Assembly: GCA_003157175.1 (NCBI GenBank) | Contig: PMIQ01000083.1 | Coordinates: 1 to 5,680 of the forward strand | Direction: 5' to 3' | Length of the DNA stretch: 5,680 nt | From: Chloroflexota bacterium | GTDB lineage: Bacteria > Chloroflexota > Limnocylindria > Limnocylindrales > CSP1-4 | Part shown: positions 1 through 5,680 of the stretch, piece after piece | Position numbering within the stretch: the first letter of the stretch is position 1 | Layout: each line of letters opens with the position of its first letter | Position numbers and translations under genes: made by a program | The notes under the pieces: model-generated | What the model was told of the DNA's origin: nothing | What the model saw: the letters and a program-made list of their open reading frames with translations, nothing else | Database searches by the model: none

Positions 1-102
1 GGCGTGACGGTCGCCCTCTCGCCTGAGGGTACCGTCGCGGCCTGGTACGGAGCCGCGGCCGGCGCCGTCGTCCATGTGATCATCGACGTGACCGGCTACT
101 TC
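1..102 (+). repeat. Surface module, C-terminal fragment (gene 1, copy 1)
   Basis: This is the tail of a module cut by the window edge. It retains the 'VTVALSPEGTV' strand and the closing 'IIDVTGYF'. Bases 83-102 are identical over 20 nt to 4332-4351 in the second module of the GH18 gene. Confidence 0.8.
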
Positions 103-885
103 CTGACCGGAACCGGTGGTGCCGGCTACGTCGCCTACGGGCCGCACCGAGTCATGGACACGCGCACCGGATCTGGCGTCCCGGGCCTCACCGGGGCATT
201 CGTGGAGGGCACGTCCCAAAAGATCCAGATCGCCGGTGTGGCGGGCCTGCCCAGTTCAGGAATCGTTGCCGTCACTGGAAACCTCACCGTCGTCAAGCCG
301 ACCGTGGGCGGCTTCGTTTCCCTTGGGCCGGACCCGACCACTACGCCGGCTACGTCGACGATCAACTTCCCCAGAGGAGACGTCCGGGCCAACAACGTCG
401 TCGTTCCGGTGAATGCCGACGGGACTCTCTCAGCCGTCTACATCAGCGCGTCCACCAGCTCGACCGTCAACATGGTGTTGGACATCTCCGGCTACTTCAC
501 CCGCTCCGGCGGGGCCCTCCTGAACACAATGGAGCCGGTAAGGGTCATGGACTCCCGGACGAATGTCGGCGTCACAGGCTCGTTTTCCGCCGGCGTCGCC
601 AAGACGCTGCAGATCACCGGGCCCGGCGTCGCTCCCAGCGGCACCGTCGCGATCACGGCCAATCTGACGGTGACGGGACAGACTGGCGGCGGGTTTGCGG
701 CGCTCGGGCCGACAGTCGACAAATCGACCCAGTTCTCCAACCTCAACTTCCCCACCCGTGACAACCGCGCCAACGGGGCTACCGTCCCGCTGGCATCGAA
801 CGGCAGCCTCCAGGTCATCTACGTGGCCCCAGCCGGGCAGGCCGACCTGCTGCTCGACATCACCGGCTACTACCTGGGCTCCTGA
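1..885 (+). CDS. Surface-protein repeat modules, 3' part of a gene truncated by the window edge
   Basis: The reading frame is already open at base 1 and begins in the middle of a repeat module, so the true start lies upstream; the GTG at base 4 is not a credible start. The 294 visible codons hold the end of one module (its GYF is at 94-102) and two complete modules (DTR at 157-165 to GYF at 490-498; DSR at 550-558 to GYY at 865-873). Each module follows the order RVMD(T/S)R, NLTV(T/V), G(F/G)..LGP, NFP..D.RANN/RANG, then D(V/I)(T/S)GYF. Modules of this kind recur at the C-termini of secreted proteins of actinobacteria and related groups, where an extracellular role is usual. They are beta-rich with no catalytic motif. 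The same triplet ends the next gene, so both products may sit at the same surface. The missing N-terminus could carry an enzyme domain. Function is inferred; I cannot name a family entry. Confidence 0.9.
   Translation, partial: GVTVALSPEGTVAAWYGAAAGAVVHVIIDVTGYFLTGTGGAGYVAYGPHRVMDTRTGSGVPGLTGAFVEGTSQKIQIAGVAGLPSSGIVAVTGNLTVVKPTVGGFVSLGPDPTTTPATSTINFPRGDVRANNVVVPVNADGTLSAVYISASTSSTVNMVLDISGYFTRSGGALLNTMEPVRVMDSRTNVGVTGSFSAGVAKTLQITGPGVAPSGTVAITANLTVTGQTGGGFAALGPTVDKSTQFSNLNFPTRDNRANGATVPLASNGSLQVIYVAPAGQADLLLDITGYYLGS
127..498 (+). repeat. Surface module (gene 1, copy 2)
   Basis: This is a complete module: 'RVMDTR' near its start, 'VTGNLTVV' in the middle, 'INFPRGDVRANNVVVPV' toward the end, closing with 'LDISGYF'. 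From its DTR to the next DSR is 393 nt (131 codons). Confidence 0.85.
517..882 (+). repeat. Surface module (gene 1, copy 3)
   Basis: This is a complete module with 'RVMDSR', 'ITANLTVTGQTGGG', 'LNFPTRDNRANGATVPL' and a terminal 'LDITGYY', two residues before the stop. Ending a protein directly on the GYY/GYF strand is also what the GH18 protein does. Confidence 0.85.
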
Positions 886-1099
886 TCAGCGGCCCGGCAC
901 TATCTAACCGCACCGCACCCGACTCGACGGTACCATTGCTCCAGGGGGACGAAGGAACGATAGGCGCAAGCCGCGTCCGGACCGTACCGTGGTGCCCGCT
1001 CGGGGCGCTCATGCCGGGCGCTTGTGCGCAGCCAGGCCAGGGCCTCCACCCATCGCGGCAACGCGAGGCTGAAGAAACCGGGCATCGGATGAGGTCGTG
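886..1099 (+). promoter_or_regulatory. Non-coding leader of the GH18 gene, possibly structured
   Basis: This 214-base gap has no credible gene on either strand. Pairings visible by eye are: a 7-bp stem 927-933/984-990 enclosing GGAC 947-950/GTCC 975-978 and a GGC-GCAA-GCC hairpin at 963-972; an 8-bp stem with two G-U pairs at 991-998/1015-1022; and TCGCG-GCAA-CGCGA at 1053-1066. CGGGC at 1079-1083, a few bases before the ribosome binding site, could compete with 1015-1019 for GCCCG at 994-998. A weak promoter candidate is TTGCTC at 937-942 with GATAGG at 959-964 (16-bp spacer). GC-rich sequence gives such pairings readily, so a regulatory role is only a possibility. I could not match it to a known riboswitch consensus. 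Confidence 0.35.
1087..1094 (+). promoter_or_regulatory. Ribosome binding site that decides the GH18 gene start
   Basis: GGATGAGG lies five bases before the ATG at 1100. The in-frame GTG at 1097, directly before that ATG, would leave only two bases, so ATG 1100 is the better start. The two choices differ by one residue. Confidence 0.6.
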
Positions 1100-1252
1100 A
1101 TGATCAACGACTCGGCACCGTTCCGGTCGGCGGATTACCACAAGGCCGGGGGGCGGTCCAGGAGATTCGCGCCGGTGGCGCTGGCGGTCGCGCTCGGCGC
1201 AGCCATGACGCTCGGACCGGGATTGCCTGGCCCACGGCCGGCGGCCGCCGCC
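1100..1252 (+). other. Signal peptide coding segment
   Basis: The segment encodes an unusually long polar n-region (about 22 residues, with RSRR at its end), a hydrophobic core APVALAVALGAAMTLG, and a PAAAA|DP cleavage site after residue 51. This predicts export of the GH18 protein. The twin arginine is followed by F-A-P rather than the typical hydrophobic pair, so Sec is more likely than Tat. Confidence 0.75.
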
Positions 1253-4200
1253 GATCCGACTGCCGTAACCTCGGACGGCTCCGGGGCCGCGCCGGGCGCA
1301 ACGTCGATCTCATACCAGGAGTCCCTGGACCACCAGAACGACCCCACCGATTTCGTCCCAGGCGATGCCGTGACGGTTCCGTACCGGCCGCGCGTCGGTG
1401 ACACGACCGAAGTCGACGGCCGTTTGCCGGTGGCCCTGCCGGCCGGGACCGCTTCGGGACGTTCGATGGCGGCGAGCCAGACAGGCTCGGTTTGGGCCGC
1501 CAACGATGTGGCAGCGCCCAGTTCCGCTCCCTCGAGCACCGACACCACATCGTCATCGACCACGCCGGCCCAGGGCCCGGTAGTCCCCGCGGCCAACGTG
1601 CTGCGACGCGAGGTCTACGGCTTCCTGCCGTACTGGGAGGCGGTAGCGGGACCGACACTCAACTACGACATCCTCTCCACGGTGGCCTACTTCGGCGTCG
1701 GCGTCGACGGCAACGGCAACCTCCAGAAGACGGGATCCAACTGGTCCGGCTGGACGAGCTCCTGGATGACCAACGTGATCAATAACGCCCACGCTCACGG
1801 CACCCGCGTCGCGCTCACCATCGAGGAGTTCGCCTGGTCGGACTCGGAGCTCAACGAGCAGGTCCAGCTGCTCGGGAACGCGACGAACCGCAACAACGCC
1901 GCCGCCCAGATCACCGCCGCCGTCGTCCAGCGCGGCGCGGACGGCGTGAACCTGGATTTCGAGCCGATCGCTTCCTCGCAGGAAGGCGACTACCGGATCT
2001 TCGTCCAGACCCTTCGAGCCGACCTGGACGCGCAGCACGCGGGCTATGAGTTGACCTTCTGCGGCACAGGGGCCACCGGCTACTACGACGTGGCGGGCCT
2101 GACCGCGGCCGGAGCGGCCGACGCCGTCTTCATCATGGGCTACGACTTCCGGACCGGCGACTCGAGCCAGGCCGGGTCGATCGACCCGCTGACCAGCCCC
2201 AAACCTGTCTACGACCTCACGAGTGTCGTGAACGCCTGGAAGAAGCGGACGTCGGTCTCGAAGATAATCCTGGGCCTGCCGTATTACGGCATCGCCTGGA
2301 CGACTACGACCAACGCACCCTACGGCACAGTCGTCGCCACCTCGTGCATCTCGCCCACCTCTGTCTTCTTTGCTCAGGCGGCCTTGCTCGCGGCGGCCAA
2401 CGGCCGCAACTACGACTCCATCGAGCAGTCGGCCTGGACGACCTACCAGCTCACCTGCCCGGCCGGGAGCCCTCAGGTCTGGCGCGAGCTGTACTACGAC
2501 GACGCTCAGTCGCTGGGCGTGAAGTACGACATGATCAACTACTGGAACCTGCGCGGCATGGGCATCTGGGCGCTCGGGTACGACGCCGGGCATCCGGAGA
2601 TGGCCAATCTGATCGCGGCCAAGTTCCTGAACGACAAGACCCCGCCCAAGGTCGGCATCGTGAACCTGCCGGCAAGTGAGACGAGCGAGGGATTCCCGGT
2701 CAGCTGGACCGGCCAGGACGACTGGAACGGCATCGCCAGCTACGACGTCCAGGTCTCCACCGACGGCGGCCCATTCACGGCCTGGCTCACCGGCATCACC
2801 GAGACGGGCGACGACTTCCAGGGCGTATCCGGCCACAACTACTCGTTCCGCGTAAGGGCCACCGACGGTGTCGGGAACGTCGGACCGTGGGACGTCACGT
2901 CGACCTATACAGCCTCGCCCTCGTTCGCCATCAACGGCTTCGTCTCCGTCGCGGCCGCGTCCGAGAACGAGATGGAAACGCCCTCGTCCACGTCCACCGT
3001 GCTGGTCAACGTGCCCAAGGGCACTGTCCTGCAGGTCATCGGCGGACCGGCCAATCCCGGCGACGGAAGCACGTGGTACCAGGTCACCGGTCCATATGCC
3101 GCCGTCAACGCTGTGGCGCCGCTCTTCCCGGGACCATGGGTCGAAGTCTCGAACGCGACCACGAACTACGTCGTGCCCATCACTCCGCCCAACTCCACAG
3201 CCGTCGCGGCCGGGATCACCGACTACTCCGTCGGCGTGGCGGGCATGATGCCTTCGGGCACCGGCATCGACCGCGGCAAAGTCTTCTCGCCCGACGCTGA
3301 CGGAATCCACGACACTCTGCCGCTGTCCTGGGTCGACACGACGGCCTTCGACGACGCCACGCTGACGATCTACCGGGCCGACGAGACCGTCGCCGGGACC
3401 ATCGATCTGGGGCCCCTCGTGGCCGGGGCGCAGTCGTACACCTGGACCGGCGCGTTGAGCGGCTCGACGCCCCTGCCCGACGGCCAGTATCTGATCCAGG
3501 TATCGGGAACGAAGGGCGGCACGACCTTCTACGCGCCATCGGCTGCGCCGTTCGGAAGCTGGCAGATGGGCCAGCTGGCCGCCGTGATCGACACGACTCC
3601 CAGCGGCACCTACTACCCGCTGGCGCCGCTCCGAGTGCTCGATACGCGCAGCGCCGTCGGCCTGACCGGAGCGTTCGCCGCCGGCAAGGCCAGGTCGCTC
3701 CCGATCGCCGGCGTCGTCCCAGGCGTGCCGGCCAACGCCATGGCCGTCACCGGCAACCTGACCGTGACGCAGGCCACCGTCCCCGGGTATGTGAGCTTGG
3801 GCTCCTCGATCGGCGGCACCTCCTCGACGATCAACTTCAAGACGAGCGACAACCGGGCCAACGGCGTGACCCTCGGTTTGGCGGCTGACGGCAGCCTGAG
3901 CGCCATCTACTCGAGTTCGACCGGGAAGGGCACCGTCCACCTGGTCTTCGACCTCACCGGCTATTTCGTGAGAGATGCCAACGGAGCGACCTTCTTCCCG
4001 GTGACTCCGACCCGGATCGTCGATAGCCGCGTCAAGCAGGGCATCGCCGCGCCCCTTGCCGCCGGCAAGGTCGCCACCTTCAATGTCACGGGGCTCGCCA
4101 CCGTTCCAGCCAACGCGATTGCGGTGACGGGCAACGCCACGGTGACGGGGCAGACGGGCGCCGGCTACGTCACGGTCGCGCCGGCCATCGTCTCGGGCGT

Positions 4201-4732
4201 GCCGCCGAGCTCCTCGACTCTCAACTTCCCGCTCCGCGACACGCGGGCCAACAACGTGACGGTGCCACTCTCCGGCGGGAAGCTGCAGGTCGAGTACGTC
4301 GGCAAGGCTAAGACCACCGCGCAGTTCATCTTCGACGTGACCGGCTACTTCGTGCCCGGTCTGTCGGGGGCGACGTTTGTGCCTTTGACGCCCGGCCGCG
4401 TCGTCGACAGCCGCATCGCTCTGGGATTCAAAGGGCCACTCAAGACTGGAGGCACGGCGCCGTTCGCGGTGAGCGGGCAGGTGCTCGTGCATCCGATCGC
4501 CGTGGCGGTCGTGGGCAACCTCACAGTTACTGGCCAGACCTCCGCCGGCTGGTTGTCGGCCGGACCGGCCAAGTCCAGCTCCACATCGACCCTCAACTTC
4601 CCCGTCGGCGACAACCGGGCCAACGGCTTCGTCAGCCTTCTCGGGCCTGGCGGCAGCCTGGCCATAACGTTCGGCGGCACCCGCGGATCGACCACACAGG
4701 TGGTCGTGGACATCCTGGGCTACTACCGCTGA
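1100..4732 (+). CDS. Secreted multidomain glycoside hydrolase family 18 protein with C-terminal surface modules
   Basis: The protein has 1210 residues from ATG 1100. Residues 1-51 form a signal peptide: basic RSRRF, a hydrophobic stretch, then AAAA before DP; the SRR could be a weak Tat signal. An S/T/P-rich linker follows to about 171. Residues 172-512 form a GH18 barrel: YGFLPYW (strand 1), DGVNLDFE (281-288, strand 4), MGYD (346-349, strand 6), GLPYYGIAW (392-400, strand 7) and GIWALGYD (strand 8, Trp490). Glu288 is the expected acid/base, with Asp286 and Tyr348 assisting. Asn284 replaces the usual second Asp, as in the YaaH/spore-germination GH18 branch, so the substrate may be peptidoglycan-like glycan rather than, or as well as, chitin. 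Next come an Fn3/Ig-like domain (513-607), a probable SH3-like domain (about 608-700), a FlgD/CHU_C-like Ig domain opening with FSPDADG (729-735, to about 815), and three surface modules (838-1210). The enzyme class is secure; substrate and anchoring are inferred. Confidence 0.93.
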   Translation: MINDSAPFRSADYHKAGGRSRRFAPVALAVALGAAMTLGPGLPGPRPAAAADPTAVTSDGSGAAPGATSISYQESLDHQNDPTDFVPGDAVTVPYRPRVGDTTEVDGRLPVALPAGTASGRSMAASQTGSVWAANDVAAPSSAPSSTDTTSSSTTPAQGPVVPAANVLRREVYGFLPYWEAVAGPTLNYDILSTVAYFGVGVDGNGNLQKTGSNWSGWTSSWMTNVINNAHAHGTRVALTIEEFAWSDSELNEQVQLLGNATNRNNAAAQITAAVVQRGADGVNLDFEPIASSQEGDYRIFVQTLRADLDAQHAGYELTFCGTGATGYYDVAGLTAAGAADAVFIMGYDFRTGDSSQAGSIDPLTSPKPVYDLTSVVNAWKKRTSVSKIILGLPYYGIAWTTTTNAPYGTVVATSCISPTSVFFAQAALLAAANGRNYDSIEQSAWTTYQLTCPAGSPQVWRELYYDDAQSLGVKYDMINYWNLRGMGIWALGYDAGHPEMANLIAAKFLNDKTPPKVGIVNLPASETSEGFPVSWTGQDDWNGIASYDVQVSTDGGPFTAWLTGITETGDDFQGVSGHNYSFRVRATDGVGNVGPWDVTSTYTASPSFAINGFVSVAAASENEMETPSSTSTVLVNVPKGTVLQVIGGPANPGDGSTWYQVTGPYAAVNAVAPLFPGPWVEVSNATTNYVVPITPPNSTAVAAGITDYSVGVAGMMPSGTGIDRGKVFSPDADGIHDTLPLSWVDTTAFDDATLTIYRADETVAGTIDLGPLVAGAQSYTWTGALSGSTPLPDGQYLIQVSGTKGGTTFYAPSAAPFGSWQMGQLAAVIDTTPSGTYYPLAPLRVLDTRSAVGLTGAFAAGKARSLPIAGVVPGVPANAMAVTGNLTVTQATVPGYVSLGSSIGGTSSTINFKTSDNRANGVTLGLAADGSLSAIYSSSTGKGTVHLVFDLTGYFVRDANGATFFPVTPTRIVDSRVKQGIAAPLAAGKVATFNVTGLATVPANAIAVTGNATVTGQTGAGYVTVAPAIVSGVPPSSSTLNFPLRDTRANNVTVPLSGGKLQVEYVGKAKTTAQFIFDVTGYFVPGLSGATFVPLTPGRVVDSRIALGFKGPLKTGGTAPFAVSGQVLVHPIAVAVVGNLTVTGQTSAGWLSAGPAKSSSTSTLNFPVGDNRANGFVSLLGPGGSLAITFGGTRGSTTQVVVDILGYYR
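3611..3967 (+). repeat. Surface module (GH18 protein, copy 1)
   Basis: This covers residues 838-956: YYPLAPLRVLDTR at the start, VTGNLTVTQ in the middle, INFKTSDNRANGVTL, then FDLTGYF. A 20-nt stretch at 3846-3865 is repeated exactly at 4608-4627 in copy 3. Confidence 0.85.
3992..4351 (+). repeat. Surface module (GH18 protein, copy 2)
   Basis: This starts at residue 965: FFPVTPTRIVDSR, VTGNATVTGQTGAGY, LNFPLRDTRANNVTVPL, FDVTGYF. Its closing 20 nt (4332-4351) are identical to 83-102 in gene 1. Spacing from the DTR of copy 1 is 127 codons. Confidence 0.85.
4376..4729 (+). repeat. Surface module (GH18 protein, copy 3)
   Basis: This starts at residue 1093: FVPLTPGRVVDSR, VVGNLTVTGQTSAGW, LNFPVGDNRANGFV, VDILGYYR and stop. 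It is 128 codons from copy 2 and ends the protein on the conserved strand, so no separate anchor follows it. Confidence 0.85.
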
Positions 4733-4887
4733 CGGTCGAGGCGTCGCCGGCGTCGAGCGAGGATCGGAACACCGGGGTCGCCGGCTAAATGCATCCTCGC
4801 GGGGCGGGGCGAGTCGCTGTAGGCTGAGCCGGAAGCGGTGGCCCGATCGGTCGGAACTGCGACCGGCGCGCGCACAAGAGGATTGCG
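4733..4887 (+). promoter_or_regulatory. Intergenic region with candidate promoter and small hairpin before gene 3
   Basis: TAGGCT at 4820-4825 fits a TAnnnT -10 box of the type seen in high-GC bacteria, preceded by TG. No good -35 is visible 17-18 bases upstream. A 6-bp perfect stem CGGTCG/CGACCG (4848-4853/4860-4865) with a 6-base loop would lie in the leader, eleven bases before the ribosome binding site. A CGCCGGCG palindrome sits at 4745-4752 shortly after the GH18 stop, but without a T-run, so I do not call a terminator here. Confidence 0.35.
4876..4882 (+). promoter_or_regulatory. Ribosome binding site of gene 3
   Basis: AAGAGGA, with GAGG at 4878-4881, lies six bases before ATG 4888. 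This is good spacing and supports the start of a protein whose low-complexity N-terminus would otherwise be hard to trust. Confidence 0.65.
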
Positions 4888-5595
4888 ATGAACGACCAGC
4901 CGAGCGAGAAACCCGCCGATAAGCCGAAATCGGCGCCGCGGCCCAGACGGAATGCCGAGGCCCCTCCGGCCGAGCGCAAGCCGGCCGCGTCGAAAGTCGC
5001 CGCCGCGCCGAAGCCGGCGGCCCGCAAGCCGGCAGCCCCCAAGGCCGCGACCGCCCTCACGTCGGCGGCGCCGGTTGCGCCAACCTCCGCTGCACCGTCG
5101 ACACCAGCACCCGTCCGGGCCACGACGGTCAACCTGACGCAGTCGGGCGTGGCGGAAGTGGAAGCGGACTCGATCCATGTCCGCCAGGGCGGCATCGGAG
5201 CTGCCTCCGCCGAGGACATCACCGTCGAGATGGGCGGCATCGGTCGGGCTCAAGCCGACGACATCGCCGTCCGGCTGGGCGGCGTGGGCGTCGCCCACGG
5301 CGAGCGCGTCTCGGTCGAGCTCGGAGCGGTAGGCCTGGCGGTGGCCGGGGAAGTCGAGCTCAAGCAGAGCTACGCCCGAGCCGTCCTCGCTCGCGACGTC
5401 CACATCAGGCAGGGCGGCGCCCAGACCATCGTGGCCGGAAACGTGACTCTCGAAAAGCAGTCGGGGACGTTCATCCTGATCGCGCGCCGGGTCGAGGGCG
5501 ACGTTCGAACGGTCCTTGACTGGCGCGGAGCGCTGGCAATCGGAGCCGCCCTCGCCCTCGGAGTCGGGCTTCTGGCACGCCGCAAGCGCGGCTGA
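4888..5595 (+). CDS. Unnamed protein: basic Ala/Pro/Lys N-terminus, 15-residue beta-solenoid repeats, C-terminal membrane helix
   Basis: The protein has 235 residues. I do not recognise a named family. Residues 1-80 are low-complexity Ala/Pro/Lys/Arg (KPAA, RKPAAPKAA), resembling histone-H1-like or proline-rich tails and probably disordered. Residues 85-205 are about eight tandem 15-residue repeats with pattern x-G-G-(I/V)-G-x-A-x-A-(D/E)-(D/x)-(V/I)-x-V-(R/E), for example QGGIGAASAEDITVE and MGGIGRAQADDIAVR. Short Gly-rich repeats with alternating hydrophobic positions suggest a beta-solenoid, as in bactofilin-like scaffolds, but I see no bactofilin signature. Residues about 212-230 form one hydrophobic helix, ending in ARRKRG. 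There is no signal peptide and no LPXTG, so a tail-anchored protein with the rest in the cytoplasm is the simplest reading; the basic C-terminal end leaves the orientation open. A structural or scaffolding role at the membrane is inferred. It is probably transcribed separately from the GH18 gene, 155 bases upstream. Confidence 0.88.
   Translation: MNDQPSEKPADKPKSAPRPRRNAEAPPAERKPAASKVAAAPKPAARKPAAPKAATALTSAAPVAPTSAAPSTPAPVRATTVNLTQSGVAEVEADSIHVRQGGIGAASAEDITVEMGGIGRAQADDIAVRLGGVGVAHGERVSVELGAVGLAVAGEVELKQSYARAVLARDVHIRQGGAQTIVAGNVTLEKQSGTFILIARRVEGDVRTVLDWRGALAIGAALALGVGLLARRKRG
5140..5502 (+). repeat. Tandem 15-residue (45-bp) repeat array in gene 3
   Basis: Seven units run without a gap at residues 85-99, 100-114, 115-129, 130-144, 145-159, 160-174 and 175-189. 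An eighth, degenerate unit at 191-205 follows one inserted residue (Lys190). Units 2-4 are closest to consensus; units 6 and 8 lose most glycines. The last position alternates mostly in charge: R, E, R, E, K, R, E. The DNA of the units has diverged, so this is an old protein repeat under selection rather than a recent DNA tandem duplication. Confidence 0.85.
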
Positions 5596-5609
5596 GTCGA
5601 GCCGGTTTC

Positions 5610-5629
5610 GGCCTTTCGGTGGAAAAGCC
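5610..5629 (+). terminator. Possible terminator hairpin after gene 3
   Basis: GGCCTTTC and GAAAAGCC form an 8-position stem with one C-A mismatch and a GGTG loop, 15 bases after the gene 3 stop. No U-run follows, so intrinsic termination is uncertain. Confidence 0.35.
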
Positions 5630-5646
5630 GGCCTCCACGGGCGCTT

Positions 5647-5667
5647 GCCTCCGGCTCGCCGGGAGGC
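5647..5667 (+). terminator. Strong GC hairpin between gene 3 and the next unit
   Basis: GCCTCCGG and CCGGGAGGC pair over 8 bp with one bulged G and a CTCG loop. An alternative 8-bp perfect stem pairs 5629-5636 with 5662-5669, so the two structures exclude each other. No T-run follows; the TATACT box starts seven bases later. It could end gene 3 transcription or simply be GC-rich spacer. Confidence 0.35.
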
Positions 5668-5674
5668 CGTCCGG

Positions 5675-5680
5675 TATACT
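5675..5680 (+). promoter_or_regulatory. Candidate -10 box at the window edge
   Basis: TATACT matches the TATAAT consensus at five of six positions and stands out in very GC-rich sequence. No clear -35 is seen 17-18 bases upstream; TTGCCT at 5645-5650 is too far (24 bases). It would drive a transcription unit starting just beyond the window. Confidence 0.4.

Noticed and set aside
4..6. GTG at base 4 as the start of gene 1
   Set aside because: The frame is open to base 1, there is no room for a ribosome binding site in the window, and the protein would begin mid-module.
927..1090. A known riboswitch (c-di-GMP-I, c-di-AMP ydaO, cobalamin, glycine)
   Set aside because: Short resemblances such as GGGGGAC, AGCCAGG and GCGCAAGC are present, but the conserved cores of these classes are not found in the right order.
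860..1141. A 93-codon minus-strand frame spanning the leader between genes 1 and 2
   Set aside because: It overlaps the ends of both flanking genes, its product has no recognisable feature, and the region is better explained as leader.
1553..4492. A 979-codon open frame on the minus strand, opposite the GH18 gene
   Set aside because: Its translation is Arg/Gly/Asp/Val-rich with no domain or motif, while the plus strand gives a complete, domain-by-domain interpretable protein. Long antisense frames are expected opposite high-GC genes.
4723..5403. A 226-codon open frame on the minus strand, opposite gene 3
   Set aside because: It is low-complexity and Arg/Gly-rich, and it overlaps a plus-strand gene with a good ribosome binding site, a regular repeat register and a membrane helix.
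5520..5595. A sortase sorting signal at the end of gene 3
   Set aside because: There is a hydrophobic helix followed by RRKRG, but no LPXTG-like motif before it and no signal peptide at the N-terminus.
4888..5595. Calling gene 3 a bactofilin
   Set aside because: A short-repeat solenoid near a membrane helix is suggestive, but the repeat pattern is Gly-rich with 15 residues, and no bactofilin core motif is visible.

Overview
The window is a GC-rich bacterial segment with three plus-strand genes and no overlap between them. High GC, frequent G/C at third codon positions, secreted proteins ending in repeated 'DTR ... NLTVT ... RANN ... DVTGYF' modules, and TAGGCT/TATACT-like -10 elements fit an actinobacterium or a member of Chloroflexota or a related group. 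The sequence alone does not decide between them. No mobile element, tRNA, rRNA or CRISPR array is visible.

Layout: (1) 1-885 is the 3' part of a gene whose start lies upstream. It encodes the end of one and then two complete copies of a surface-protein module of about 125-130 residues. (2) 886-1099 is a 214-base non-coding leader with several possible RNA hairpins, two of them closed by GCAA tetraloops. (3) 1100-4732 encodes a large secreted multidomain glycoside hydrolase. In order it has a signal peptide, an S/T/P-rich linker, a GH18 catalytic barrel, an Fn3/Ig-like domain, an SH3-like domain, a FlgD/CHU_C-type Ig-like domain, and three copies of the same module found in gene 1. (4) 4733-4887 is a 155-base intergenic region with a candidate promoter and a small hairpin. 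(5) 4888-5595 encodes an unnamed protein with a basic Ala/Pro/Lys-rich N-terminus, about eight tandem 15-residue repeats that should form a beta-solenoid, and one C-terminal transmembrane helix. (6) 5596-5680 holds inverted repeats that may act as a terminator, and a TATACT box at the very edge that probably belongs to the next transcription unit.

Genes 1 and 2 look functionally related: both are probably exported proteins carrying the same C-terminal triplet of modules, which plausibly holds them at the cell surface or on a shared ligand. Gene 2 would supply a beta-N-acetylglucosaminide hydrolase activity on chitin or peptidoglycan-like glycans. Gene 3 has no evident functional tie to them and probably has its own promoter. 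It is the least familiar element here. I see no convincing sign of a new multi-gene system. The most distinctive observations are the regular 15-residue solenoid of gene 3 and the potentially structured leader of gene 2.
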